Assembly (NCBI RefSeq): GCF_021283545.2
Contig: NZ_CP128540.1
Location: forward strand, 4,747,501-4,811,500
Origin: Pseudomonas alloputida
GTDB taxonomy: Bacteria; Pseudomonadota; Gammaproteobacteria; Pseudomonadales; Pseudomonadaceae
Direction of reading: 5' to 3'
Length of the DNA: 64,000 bases
Under the pieces are notes generated by a model, which saw only the letters and a program-made list of their open reading frames with translations, did no database searches and was not told where the DNA came from. Shown in pieces: positions 1 through 9,141 of this stretch. The position numbers and the translations under genes were made by a program. Each line of letters begins with the position of its first letter. The stretch's first letter is position 1.

Positions 1-390
1 TAATGCGCCGTAAAAATGATTGTTCACAGGCATAATTTCCAGGGCATTGAATGCAACGAAAAATAATTCGTTATTTTCCATGCCACGAGTAGCAGCATTG
101 ATTATGGCGCCTGTAACATAGAACTCATCAGCGAGCTTTTTTTCATCCAGCCTAAATTTTTCGAAGGCTCCGGCTAGCTCCAACTCATGCTCGTCAGAAG
201 TCAGTAGCAAACTTTCATAGACCGAAAAATCTCTGATATTGACCTCAATGGCTACCTGCTGAGGATCGCCAGCGTTCACCCATTTGAATGGCACCTCACG
301 CTGCGCCTGGCTAAGATTTATAAATTTGGAAGCATTGACGCTCGCAAATTCAATCACGACTGAGGACAGCCCTATATTTGTAACTTTCAT
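1..390 (-). CDS. Unidentified protein, N-terminal 130 residues (runs off the window)
   Basis: An open frame starts with ATG at 390 and stays open to position 1, so only the N-terminal 130 codons are visible. The start begins MKVTNIGLSS. Its ATG overlaps the stop codon of the large glycosyltransferase gene upstream (ATGA, 387-390), which points to translational coupling and a shared transcript. No signal peptide or membrane segment is visible; the visible part looks like a soluble alpha/beta or beta protein. Base composition is lower in GC than the housekeeping genes, like its partner. I do not recognise the family. From the coupling I infer a role in the same surface-glycan pathway. Confidence 0.6.
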   Translation of the reverse strand, partial: MKVTNIGLSSVVIEFASVNASKFINLSQAQREVPFKWVNAGDPQQVAIEVNIRDFSVYESLLLTSDEHELELAGAFEKFRLDEKKLADEFYVTGAIINAATRGMENNELFFVAFNALEIMPVNNHFYGAL

Positions 391-3300
391 TTTATAAGCT
401 TCCTTCCTACTGCATCGCCATCTTTCAAGGTCATGTAGAGCTTCTTGAGCTCCATAGCTTGGCTCGCTGAGGTTCTCCTTACCTCTGTGTCGGATGCCGC
501 CTTGTGTTGGGCAATTGAGCTACTGATATGCTTTAACGTTAATACTAAGGCTTCCGTACTAGGCTCAATGACATAACCATTCTTATTTGGAACAATGTCC
601 TCGCCTATGCCGCCCATGCTACTGGCGACCGCCCAGCATCCGCTAGCAACCGCTTCACGCGTTACAAGGCCGAAGCTTTCCGGCCACATCGATGGGGCAA
701 AGAGGACATCAATTTTCCCATAAAGGTCTACGATTCCTTTCTGGCTTACGCGACCGATAAAGGTCACTGGCACTTTCCCCCACTGAGAATGATGTTCATA
801 CCCCTCTTCCTTGGAATGGTCAACAATCAAAAACTCAAGGTTCTCAGGCTGACTCTGAAGCACTGCTTCCTTAAGCAGATAATACCCCTTGTGCTCCGAC
901 ATTCCGCCGATATGCCCGCATACAACCCGTTTGGTGTAAGAGGTATCTTTCTGCGTCCACGGAATATCACTGGAGACGCCATTAGCTACAACTTCTATCT
1001 GCGGGATACCGTTTCGACGATAAATTTCTGCGAACGCGTTGGACACCGTCAGCACCCTCGAAGCACTATGCAGGAGGTCTTTCAGATCGCGGCGTCGCTC
1101 GATGGAGTCTGCCAACGTCATATTCGTTGGCATTTCTATGAGCTCGTAAGGGTCAGGATGCCCGTCAGGATAAACTTTTGAGTTATGGTCGACCAAGAAC
1201 TGGAAATCCGAGATCCACCAGGCATCGTGAATAGTGACCATGTAAGGAATTTTGGCATCTCGTGCCGCTTCCACAATCGAAGCTGTCAAACGCTGGACGC
1301 AATGGAAGTGGATCAAATCGGGTTTTTCCAGCTCCAGGAACTCTTGGAACAGGCGATACATCTCTGGGTCTTTAGGATGCCAATCCATGTGCTCACGCCA
1401 CAGGGTTGTAGACCTGTAGACCCGGCAGCCCTCATAGGTGTAGACAGTCATCTGATGAGCGGCTCTGCACTCAACATCAGCAGTGAAGACACAGACATCG
1501 AGGTCCTCGGCGTAAGCGCTTCTGAACTCTGAGAAGTTATCAGCCACGACACGCGTTGCACCACCAATCGCCTGCGGTGGGAAAAATACGTTGACCAACG
1601 CAATTTTCTTCCTCGGCTTGGCTTTCTGAATGCCCCTTACGAAATCGTCGAGCGTAGCTGCCAGTTTACTTCCAAGCGCCTGCAGGCTGTAATCGTCCTG
1701 GGCCCGCTTCTGAGCGGCCTGGCCTACCTGTTGCCGTAAGGCTTGGCTATCAGCGAGTTTTTTTAAAGCCCGATACCATTCTTCTTCAGTAGTGGCCAGG
1801 AAACCATCTTCTCCATCTTTGACAACGTCACGGTAATTGGCTGTGCTGCTCAAAACCGATGGGATACCGAAGCAGCCTGCTTCAAACCATTTCAGCTCGC
1901 TTTTACAGGCATTGACTTTGTCATCGTGCAACACCGCAATATTGATATCCGCTTGCTCAAGCAGCGACCAATAACCTTGCACACTGTCCATGGCCGGCAA
2001 CTGGGTAAACTGCTGAGCGTATTTTGCGGTAAATGACACTGGCAATCGCAGGTAACCAACAACGACCAAACGAGCCTGAGGGGTCTCGTTAAGCACACGC
2101 TCAATCGCAGGCAGCGCCTGTTCGATAAAGTCGGTGTTGTGTGCTTGAGTACCGCTGCCATAGAAGATATCGATGGTCTTCTTGTGCGATTTGTCGTTCG
2201 TGCGAATCTGATTCAATCTGTCCAGGCCGTTACGATGCAACCAGCACTGTTTTTCTCTCACCAGCTTGGCAAGTTCCAAACGCAGCGGCTCAGTAGATGC
2301 GATCCCCTGACGGCAAAGTCGCGCAGCGGCATTGAACAAAGCCATGCCGCGCGTGAGTTCACGGTGTGTTGCCAGTGAAACATAGCCACCATAGCTATCG
2401 ATCGACGGCGGGTACTCGGGAACAAATAGCAGATCATCAATTTCGTACAGGCTGAGCTTACCCGTTGCGTTGACTTGAGCGATCGCCTTGATTACTTGAA
2501 CTACAGCTGGAACTCGATAGAAGATCACCACATCGTGCAGTGCTAATGCATTTTGGTTCTTGTCCAGCTCAGTCCAGCTTATGGCAGTAACTTGCTTGCC
2601 AACTGCTTCCAGCTGTTCGATCTTCTGCTCGATACGGTAGCGCACGCACTGGGCTATATGGAAGTCACCAACAATTAAGACACGATCGGTATTCAAATTG
2701 CCCAAGGGCGGCAGTGCTGGCAAATCATGTGCAGCGCCTTCCGACAGATCACCATAAACAGGAAGGTACGCTCGATACAAGTCAACCGCGTAAGCGTACG
2801 CCTCATTGATCAGGCTCTCCCGGTCCAGCATATCCACTCGGGTCATGAGCTTTGCGTGTAAATCACGCCATTTCTGCTCGGCCAAACGCTCGAGTTCGTC
2901 TTGCTGGGGACGGTGATTCGGGTTGGTAGCAATACCTGCAGAAAGCACCCGAATGGCTTCATCTAGCTGATGCAGCTTAGCCAAGCAGTGCGCTTGGTTG
3001 AAGGCAGTCCAAACCGGCGGATTCGGCAATTGCGCGGCAGCATTGAAGTACTGCAAGGCAATACTGAAGTGACCATCCTCCATGTAGCTACCGCCTAGCC
3101 GGTTGAATACCTCAGCACTCGGCGCGATGCTCAAAGCCGCTTCAAGCAGGATTCTGCCCTCCTGGACCTTGTGCCGGGACAAGTAATGCATACCCAGTTT
3201 AGAGAACACTAACTGGCTTTTCTGGGGCGTCTCAGCGAGATCAATAGGGATAACATCCTGCCCCAGGAATATACCCATGACCCGCTGTGGCTCAACCTCA

Positions 3301-3830
3301 AGGCCGCGCTTGGCACTCCGGTCAATGGCTGCTGAAAGGCTGAACCCGTTCGGTAACAGCTCTAGTGGAAGCTCGTGCTTCTTAGCCCAGGCATCGAGAG
3401 TAGGAAGTCGCCCCTCCGCCCGTCCGAAGCGTTGGAAATGTGCTTCCGCAATAGCTTGAGTTTCAACGCCGCCGGCTTTGAGGTCAGGGTAAAAGGTCAG
3501 GTAAAAATCCAGGTCAACTTTCGCAACATCCGGCTTGACCATAACGGCGCTGTCGGCCGCATTGAGAACTGCTTCAGCGATAAGCTCCGCATCACCACTT
3601 TCGTGCGAAGCCGAGGCATAACGGCCTTCTTGATGACCGAACGCATGCCAATGCTGTTCGAGCGCATCGTCCGTGAGCGAAGATAGGTCTGGGTATCGAT
3701 TCCGATAATAAGCCAGATCCAGCACAAATCGCCTTGAGCCAGTCTTTTTCTGGGGGACGGGCACTGAATTTCCCTTAACATGCATGCTCGGCTGCACATC
3801 TACGCTCGACAAGCCTTCCTTAACAGACAT
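387..3830 (-). CDS. Large two-domain family-4 type glycosyltransferase with N-terminal repeats and TPRs
   Basis: This 1147-residue cytoplasmic protein probably adds sugars to a surface polysaccharide. Two short repeats near residues 39-72 and 108-143 share the pattern YYR/FYL..YPDL...H...FG..EGR, a module often found on bacterial glycan-assembly proteins. Residues about 205-310 look like TPR helices. Two glycosyltransferase folds follow: about 385-720 (with FEAGCFGIPSVLS) and about 740-1125, whose end carries WPESFGLVTREAVASG, the E-x7-E type nucleotide-sugar site of GT4 enzymes. The start at 3830 has a good AGGAAAG site 7-8 bases upstream. It lies back to back with rmlB and is coupled to the next leftward gene. 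GC is visibly lower than in the core genes. Donor and acceptor sugars cannot be read from sequence. Confidence 0.8.
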   Translation of the reverse strand: MSVKEGLSSVDVQPSMHVKGNSVPVPQKKTGSRRFVLDLAYYRNRYPDLSSLTDDALEQHWHAFGHQEGRYASASHESGDAELIAEAVLNAADSAVMVKPDVAKVDLDFYLTFYPDLKAGGVETQAIAEAHFQRFGRAEGRLPTLDAWAKKHELPLELLPNGFSLSAAIDRSAKRGLEVEPQRVMGIFLGQDVIPIDLAETPQKSQLVFSKLGMHYLSRHKVQEGRILLEAALSIAPSAEVFNRLGGSYMEDGHFSIALQYFNAAAQLPNPPVWTAFNQAHCLAKLHQLDEAIRVLSAGIATNPNHRPQQDELERLAEQKWRDLHAKLMTRVDMLDRESLINEAYAYAVDLYRAYLPVYGDLSEGAAHDLPALPPLGNLNTDRVLIVGDFHIAQCVRYRIEQKIEQLEAVGKQVTAISWTELDKNQNALALHDVVIFYRVPAVVQVIKAIAQVNATGKLSLYEIDDLLFVPEYPPSIDSYGGYVSLATHRELTRGMALFNAAARLCRQGIASTEPLRLELAKLVREKQCWLHRNGLDRLNQIRTNDKSHKKTIDIFYGSGTQAHNTDFIEQALPAIERVLNETPQARLVVVGYLRLPVSFTAKYAQQFTQLPAMDSVQGYWSLLEQADINIAVLHDDKVNACKSELKWFEAGCFGIPSVLSSTANYRDVVKDGEDGFLATTEEEWYRALKKLADSQALRQQVGQAAQKRAQDDYSLQALGSKLAATLDDFVRGIQKAKPRKKIALVNVFFPPQAIGGATRVVADNFSEFRSAYAEDLDVCVFTADVECRAAHQMTVYTYEGCRVYRSTTLWREHMDWHPKDPEMYRLFQEFLELEKPDLIHFHCVQRLTASIVEAARDAKIPYMVTIHDAWWISDFQFLVDHNSKVYPDGHPDPYELIEMPTNMTLADSIERRRDLKDLLHSASRVLTVSNAFAEIYRRNGIPQIEVVANGVSSDIPWTQKDTSYTKRVVCGHIGGMSEHKGYYLLKEAVLQSQPENLEFLIVDHSKEEGYEHHSQWGKVPVTFIGRVSQKGIVDLYGKIDVLFAPSMWPESFGLVTREAVASGCWAVASSMGGIGEDIVPNKNGYVIEPSTEALVLTLKHISSSIAQHKAASDTEVRRTSASQAMELKKLYMTLKDGDAVGRKLIK

Positions 3831-4410
3831 TTTTCACTTTCCTATGAATATTCAAGAGCGCCAGACCGCTGAAACATGAAGAATGACGTCTAACCTGCCG
3901 AGCCCCGAGGCTATTATAATTTTTGTTGGGTTGTTCAACATGAATGCAAGAACTGCCATCACTCTAATTCCTATTTCAGGAATACTGACAAATAAAAATG
4001 ACACTTTCCAACCCCCGGAAACGAACCCGACTTCCAGATGCGCACCCCGCGCTGCCATGCCCAGCGAACTAGAGTCCCAGGATAGCGGTAGCTTAAGGCC
4101 CTCTAGACTTGTCAGCACCCAGATTTGTCTCCGTGAGTTGCATCGCTCAAACAACTGTTTCTTGCATGGACACCTGACGACTCCCTGTTGTGTCTAGGCA
4201 ACCATGAGGTCACCTTCCACCGCTGCAACGGCTCCTCCTCTTCCAGCGTGAGCAGATCGGCACGGTCAGTACCGGCACCCAGCAGTGTATTTTTCGACAT
4301 CAGGGTGGTCTAATTCCGGCAGCGCTAGCAGCTCGCCTTGCGTTGCCGGGGCGAAGTTTCTCAGCGTCATCTGTCTACGACAACACCTTTTGTCCAATTA
4401 GAGCCAAATT
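3831..4410. other. Divergent intergenic region of the polysaccharide locus
   Basis: This 580-base gap separates the leftward glycosyltransferase gene from rightward rmlB and must hold both promoters. It is AT-rich around 3910-4010. I see no JUMPstart-like element and no credible gene; open frames inside it show no recognisable protein. Confidence 0.5.
3913..3920. promoter_or_regulatory. Possible -10 element(s) in the divergent region
   Basis: The palindromic ATTATAAT gives a perfect TATAAT on both strands (leftward 3918-3913, rightward 3915-3920). On the leftward strand a TTGAAC or TGTTGA lies upstream, with short spacing (14-16 bases), so the -35 match is weak. It sits about 85 bases before the glycosyltransferase start. 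Confidence 0.3.
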
Positions 4411-5511
4411 ATGATTCTAGTAACAGGCGGAGCCGGCTTCATCGGCTCAAATTTCGTACTGCAATGGTGTGCGCACAATGAGGAACCCGTCCTCAACCTC
4501 GACGCCCTGACCTACGCAGGCAACCTGGCCAACCTGCAGCCGCTGGAAGGCAACCCTCAGCATCGCTTTGTGCAAGGCAATATTTGCGATGCTGCGCTTC
4601 TGACCAAGCTGTTCGCAGAGCACCGCCCGCGCGCCGTGGTTCACTTCGCGGCGGAATCCCATGTAGACCGCTCAATCACCGGCCCCGAAGCGTTTGTCGA
4701 AACCAACGTGATGGGCACGTTTCGCTTGCTTGAAGCCGCCCGGGCGCATTGGAATAGTTTGGAAGGTGCAGAGAAGGAGGCCTTCCGTTTCCTCCATGTC
4801 TCTACCGACGAAGTCTACGGCACACTAGGGCCAAACGACCCGGCGTTCACCGAAACCACGCCGTACGCGCCGAACAGCCCATACTCCGCCAGCAAGGCAG
4901 CCAGCGACCATCTGGTACGCTCGTATTTCCATACCTACGGCATGCCGGTACTCACTACCAACTGCTCCAACAATTACGGGCCGCTCCACTTCCCGGAAAA
5001 ACTGATCCCGCTGATGATCGTCAACGCACTCGCCGGTAAGGCGCTGCCTGTCTATGGCGACGGCCAGCAAATCCGCGACTGGCTGTATGTCGAAGATCAC
5101 TGCTCGGGCATCCGTCGCGTACTGGAAGCCGGTGCGTTCGGCGAGACGTACAATATTGGCGGCTGGAATGAAAAAGCCAACATTGACATTGTGCGTACAC
5201 TCTGCAGCCTTCTCGACGAGATGGCACCTGCGGCATCGCGCCAGGTAATCAATCAGAAGACCGGCGAGCCTGTCGAACAGTATGCAGAACTCATCGCCTA
5301 CGTAACCGACCGCCCAGGCCATGACCGCCGTTATGCCATCGATGCACGCAAGATCGAGCGGGAGCTCGGCTGGAAACCTGCCGAAACCTTCGAGACGGGC
5401 ATTCGAAAGACAGTCGCTTGGTACTTGGCCAACCAGAAATGGGTAAAAGGTGTCATGGACGGCAGCTACCGTGACTGGGTGGCACAACAATACGGGGCAA
5501 ATAAAGCGTGA
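4411..5511 (+). CDS. rfbB: dTDP-glucose 4,6-dehydratase
   Basis: RmlB/RfbB converts dTDP-glucose to dTDP-4-keto-6-deoxyglucose, the second step of dTDP-L-rhamnose synthesis. The 366-residue length fits the family. It opens with the NAD-binding [10 protein letters not shown] motif at residues 6-15, carries STDEVYG (catalytic Asp-Glu pair), and YSASK as the Tyr-x3-Lys of extended short-chain dehydrogenases. ATG at 4411 is the only start leaving the Rossmann motif at the N terminus; the ribosome site before it is weak (GAG). It is first in the rmlBDAC operon, and its TGA overlaps the GTG start of rfbD. Confidence 0.97.
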   Translation: MILVTGGAGFIGSNFVLQWCAHNEEPVLNLDALTYAGNLANLQPLEGNPQHRFVQGNICDAALLTKLFAEHRPRAVVHFAAESHVDRSITGPEAFVETNVMGTFRLLEAARAHWNSLEGAEKEAFRFLHVSTDEVYGTLGPNDPAFTETTPYAPNSPYSASKAASDHLVRSYFHTYGMPVLTTNCSNNYGPLHFPEKLIPLMIVNALAGKALPVYGDGQQIRDWLYVEDHCSGIRRVLEAGAFGETYNIGGWNEKANIDIVRTLCSLLDEMAPAASRQVINQKTGEPVEQYAELIAYVTDRPGHDRRYAIDARKIERELGWKPAETFETGIRKTVAWYLANQKWVKGVMDGSYRDWVAQQYGANKA

Positions 5512-6410
5512 AAATCCTGCTGTTGGGGAAAAACGGGCAAGTAGGCTGGGAGCTACAGCGCGCCTTGGCGCCGCTGGGTGAGGTCATTGCGCTGGATCGT
5601 CAGGGGGCCGAGGGCTTATGTGGCGACTTGTCCAACCTGGACGGCTTGGCCGCTACGATTCGTCAGCTGGCGCCGGACGTGATCGTCAACGCTGCTGCCT
5701 ACACTGCAGTGGATAAAGCTGAGAGCGATCAGGCACTGGCTGCAATGATCAATGCCGCGGCTCCTGCTGTATTAGCACGTGAAACAGCAGCTTTGGGCGC
5801 CTGGTTGATTCACTATTCCACCGATTATGTATTTGACGGCAGCGGCAGTCAGCGCTGGGAGGAAACTGCGCCTACCGGCCCCCTTTCGGTCTACGGCCGG
5901 ACCAAGCTGGAAGGCGAGCATGCCATTCTCGCCAGCGGCGCCAAGGCCGTGGTACTGCGCACCAGCTGGGTGTATGCTGCGCGCGGGCACAATTTTGCCA
6001 AGACCATGCTGCGCCTGGCGGCGGAGCGTGAGACGTTGAGCGTGGTAGCAGACCAATTTGGCGCACCCACGGGCGCTGACCTGATCGCCGACGTTACTGC
6101 ACACATCCTGCGGCAAATCTTCAATGGGCAAGACAACCGTCACCTGGCAGGGATTTACCACTTGGCTGCGTCCGGTGAAACCTCTTGGCATGGTTTTGCT
6201 CAGTTCGTGCTGGCGCATGCTCAACGCACTGGCGTAGCGCTGAAAGTGACAGCTGATAAGGTTGCCGCAATCAGCACCGAAGCTTATCCAGTACCTGCAC
6301 CACGTCCGCGCAACTCGCGCCTGGCACTGGGCAAACTGGAAAACACGTTCAATTTCAAAATGCCGCTTTGGGAGCAAGGCGTGCAACGTATGCTGGACGA
6401 AATCCAGTAA
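5508..6410 (+). CDS. rfbD: dTDP-4-dehydrorhamnose reductase
   Basis: RmlD/RfbD performs the last, NADPH-dependent reduction to dTDP-L-rhamnose. The 300-residue protein has the GKNGQVG nucleotide-binding turn near residue 7, STDYVFDG, and YGRTK (Tyr-x3-Lys catalytic pair) with the usual spacing. The start is GTG at 5508 in a GTGA overlap with the rfbB stop, so translation is likely coupled. The order B-D-A-C is the common one in Pseudomonas. Confidence 0.96.
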   Translation: MKILLLGKNGQVGWELQRALAPLGEVIALDRQGAEGLCGDLSNLDGLAATIRQLAPDVIVNAAAYTAVDKAESDQALAAMINAAAPAVLARETAALGAWLIHYSTDYVFDGSGSQRWEETAPTGPLSVYGRTKLEGEHAILASGAKAVVLRTSWVYAARGHNFAKTMLRLAAERETLSVVADQFGAPTGADLIADVTAHILRQIFNGQDNRHLAGIYHLAASGETSWHGFAQFVLAHAQRTGVALKVTADKVAAISTEAYPVPAPRPRNSRLALGKLENTFNFKMPLWEQGVQRMLDEIQ

Positions 6411-6421
6411 TAGGGACTCTC

Positions 6422-7303
6422 ATGGCTCGTAAAGGAATTATTCTGGCCGGCGGTTCGGGTACACGCCTGCATCCGGCCACACTTTCGGTTTCGAAGCAGC
6501 TGCTGCCGGTGTATGACAAACCGATGATCTACTACCCGCTGAGCACCCTGCTGCTCGCTGGTATCCGGGACATCCTGATCATTTCCACCCCGCAGGACAC
6601 CCCGCGCTTCGAACAGCTGCTGGGCGATGGCAGCCAGTGGGGCCTGAACCTGTCATACGCAATACAACCAAGCCCGGATGGCTTGGCGCAAGCGTTCACC
6701 ATCGGCGCTGACTTCATCGGTAACGACCCTTCTGCGTTGGTTCTCGGTGACAATATTTTCTACGGCCATGACTTCCAGGCACTGCTATTGAACGCAGATA
6801 AACGTGAATCCGGTGCTTCAGTATTCGCTTATCATGTTCATGACCCAGAACGCTATGGCGTAGCGGAGTTTGACGATAGCGGTCGCGTATTGTCGCTGGA
6901 AGAAAAACCGGCAGTTCCAAAGTCTAGCTATGCGGTCACCGGCCTGTATTTCTATGACAATCAGGTAGTCAATCTGGCTCGCGAGCTGAAGCCTTCCCCA
7001 CGTGGCGAGCTGGAAATCACCGACCTCAACAACCTTTACTTGCAGCAGCAGCAGTTGCAGGTCGAAATCATGGGCCGTGGCTATGCGTGGCTCGACACCG
7101 GCACGCACGACAGTCTGCTGGAGGCTAGCCAGTACATCGCAACCATGGAGCGCCGTCAGGGCTTGAAAGTCGCCTGCCCTGAGGAAATTTGCTACCGCGC
7201 TGGCTGGATCAACGCTGAGCAACTCGAGTGCCTGGCTCAACCACTGCTGAAAAACGGTTATGGCAAGTATCTGCAGAACTTGCTGAAAGAGAAGGTGTTC
7301 TGA
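6422..7303 (+). CDS. rfbA: Glucose-1-phosphate thymidylyltransferase
   Basis: RmlA/RfbA makes dTDP-glucose from glucose-1-phosphate and dTTP, the committed first step of the rhamnose pathway. The ATG at 6422 gives 293 residues, the usual family length; an in-frame upstream codon at 6368 lies inside rfbD and is unlikely. The [11 protein letters not shown] nucleotidyltransferase signature and KPMIYYPLS follow the start. It begins 11 bases after rfbD and its TGA shares one base with the ATG of rfbC. Confidence 0.97.
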   Translation: MARKGIILAGGSGTRLHPATLSVSKQLLPVYDKPMIYYPLSTLLLAGIRDILIISTPQDTPRFEQLLGDGSQWGLNLSYAIQPSPDGLAQAFTIGADFIGNDPSALVLGDNIFYGHDFQALLLNADKRESGASVFAYHVHDPERYGVAEFDDSGRVLSLEEKPAVPKSSYAVTGLYFYDNQVVNLARELKPSPRGELEITDLNNLYLQQQQLQVEIMGRGYAWLDTGTHDSLLEASQYIATMERRQGLKVACPEEICYRAGWINAEQLECLAQPLLKNGYGKYLQNLLKEKVF

Positions 7304-7851
7304 TGCAAGCCATTCCGCTGGATATCCCCGAAGTCGTGCTGTTTACCCCCAAGGTTTTTGGCGACGAACGTGGTTTCTTCTACGAGAGCTTCAACGCCCG
7401 TGTTTTCAGCGAAGTGACCGGCCTGCAGCCCGACTTCGTACAAGACAACCACTCGCGCTCGGTAAAAGGCGTGCTCCGTGGCCTGCACTATCAGCTGGCA
7501 CCTCACGCCCAGGGCAAGCTGGTGCGTGTGGTGCAAGGCGAAGTCTTCGATGTTGCGGTGGATATCCGTCGCTCGTCCACAACCTTCGGTAAATGGGTAG
7601 GTGCGGTGTTGTCGGCCGAGAACAAGAACCAGCTGTGGATCCCGCCAGGGTTCGCACACGGGTTCGTCACGTTGAGTGAAACCGCAGAGTTCCTCTACAA
7701 GACCACCGACTTCTACTCGCCGCAGTGCGAGCGCTGCATTGCCTGGAATGATCCGGCAGTGGGTATCGAATGGCCCATCGACTCCGTACCAAGCTTGTCT
7801 GGCAAGGACCAGCTTGGGGTCGCATTGGCTGACGCCGAACTGTTCGACTAA
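7303..7851 (+). CDS. rfbC: dTDP-4-dehydrorhamnose 3,5-epimerase
   Basis: RmlC/RfbC is the cupin-fold double epimerase acting between RmlB and RmlD. ATG at 7303 (TGATG junction with rfbA) gives 182 residues, the standard length. Recognisable motifs are DNHSRS, GVLRGLHYQ and PPGFAHGF, which line the active site including the catalytic His. It closes the four-gene operon; a hairpin follows at 7869-7886. Confidence 0.97.
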   Translation: MQAIPLDIPEVVLFTPKVFGDERGFFYESFNARVFSEVTGLQPDFVQDNHSRSVKGVLRGLHYQLAPHAQGKLVRVVQGEVFDVAVDIRRSSTTFGKWVGAVLSAENKNQLWIPPGFAHGFVTLSETAEFLYKTTDFYSPQCERCIAWNDPAVGIEWPIDSVPSLSGKDQLGVALADAELFD

Positions 7852-7865
7852 CGGTTTTAGCGGAG

Positions 7866-7890
7866 AAGGGCTGCGGTAGCGCAGCCTTGT
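7866..7890 (+). terminator. Probable terminator of the rml operon
   Basis: GGCTGCG, a GTAG loop and CGCAGCC form a perfect 7-bp stem (7869-7875 with 7880-7886), followed by the T-rich TTGTCTCT, 15 bases after the rfbC stop. Confidence 0.6.
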
Positions 7891-8270
7891 CTCTGAACAC
7901 ATGCCATACCGGGTCTTGCCGATAGTGGCGTTTTTCACACGCCACTAAGAAGCAACCGCTGCATGGCCTGGCAAATAATCAGAATTTGCCCCTTCCTTGT
8001 AGGCCATTTCCCAAAGATACCCCTGCGCCTGTTTTCCATTGCACACGTTAAACGTGAGACTTAGTCTCGACCCGTCGCTGCCAAATCAGTGACCGGTTTT
8101 GGCAGGCCGTCAATTGTTGTCCGTGTGCTTACGCTTATGGCGGCTGTACGTGCGGGCCCCCTCATGTGTGCCGAGTGCCAACAATCTCGGTCTGTCAACC
8201 CAAGTACAACTGCCACCCTCCCGTTTGACAGCGAGGTGGATAGCAGCTCAACCATTGCTGGAGTGTAACC

Positions 8271-8522
8271 ATGTTGAAAATAGCTCCTGATCCACCTCTC
8301 AGCACCATTTGTCTTGAAGATATTGGTCCAGCCACAATTTACGCGCTATGCGCCGCTATCCCCGTGCATCAAGCGATGTTGCTGCAGCCCAAGGCCCCAG
8401 CGTCGATTGTGATGATGACGTCCATGTATGAACAGGAGACGCTGCTGCCCTTGCTTTGGGCCGCAGCTGCTGCAGTTACATATGCCCTCTTAGCCAAAAA
8501 CGTCTCATTGAGGCTTAACTGA
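8271..8522 (+). CDS. Small hypothetical protein (83 residues), possibly decayed
   Basis: The frame has a plausible ribosome site (GGAGTG seven bases before ATG) and begins MLKIAPDPP, an opening I associate with small uncharacterised Pseudomonas proteins. Residues about 48-77 could form a hydrophobic helix rich in Leu and Ala. The surrounding 1.3 kb shows decay, and the neighbour at 8669 is frameshifted, so this may also be a remnant. No function can be assigned. Confidence 0.4.
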   Translation: MLKIAPDPPLSTICLEDIGPATIYALCAAIPVHQAMLLQPKAPASIVMMTSMYEQETLLPLLWAAAAAVTYALLAKNVSLRLN

Positions 8523-8668
8523 TTGTGTCGCCCGGGTTGGGTCTATCGCAGGCAAACCAGCCTCGCCTTTCAGGCTGCGATCTTTGCACGTTGGCGCTTG
8601 TGCAACTGACGTGGGGGATGGCCGGGGTGCCCCCTACCCAGGCTGCAGCGATTTCGGGAAATTGAACA

Positions 8669-8908
8669 ATGTCTACGGTAGGAAACCTAATTCACTGTCG
8701 GCAAAACCAGTCGCCCCCTCTTCCGCATCGAAGCCGGCATCCCATGCCAGAGCTCTCGGGAACAGGTCTCAGAGCTGATGGCTACACACGGGACATGACC
8801 CTGGACGGATTGATGGAAAACAAACCGCAACTGATCTGGGCTTCACACTGTGTATGCGCGTTGGCTCAAGCGCTGATGGATGATGCCGAGCTAGGCATGA
8901 TGTGCTGA
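8669..8908 (+). pseudogene. DUF3077-like gene with two compensating frameshifts
   Basis: The frame opened by ATG at 8669 reads MSTVGNLIHC...QSPPL. At about 8717-8722 the family-like text continues one frame over (LFRIEAGIPCQSSREQVSE, from about 8719), then meets stops. After about 8770 the similarity returns to the first frame (ENKPQLIWASHCVCALAQAL, then MDDAELGMM), ending at 8908. Small Pseudomonas DUF3077 proteins have the order PLFRVEAGIP..., EQ.S.L..., then a C-terminal helix ending ALxDDAE. The pieces are in the right order but split over two frames, so I call a pseudogene. Family assignment is from memory. Confidence 0.5.
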
Positions 8909-8974
8909 GCGACCTGTTACAGCGATGGCTCCGGTGCCATGCAGGCCGACGGATATGGCATGGCCGCCATCTGC

Positions 8975-9003
8975 TTTTCCTGAAGGGGGATTCTGGCTAC
9001 AAT
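8975..9003 (+). promoter_or_regulatory. Possible sigma-70 type promoter for the acyltransferase gene
   Basis: TTTTCC (8975-8980), a 17-base spacer and TACAAT (8998-9003) resemble a -35/-10 pair with a weak -35. It lies about 140 bases before the acyltransferase start. Confidence 0.3.
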
Positions 9004-9141
9004 GCCGCCCCTTTCAGCGGAGCAAGAGGCTGCCGGCGTAAAAAAGGCCAAGTAAGTGAACAGGGCGCTCAACAGCCTGTTATCGGCGCTTCAAGCACTC
9101 CACGGGCTTGAAGGCCCAGCGACTCAGGTAATCAGCACCCC

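Larger units (their letters stand above)
7891..9141. other. Gene-poor, decayed region between rfbC and the acyltransferase
   Basis: Apart from the 83-residue ORF and the DUF3077-like pseudogene, nothing here reads as an intact gene. Frames at 8061-8255, 8099-8290 and 8902-9111 have no recognisable protein and atypical composition. The 3' part should carry the promoter of the acyltransferase gene. Confidence 0.5.
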
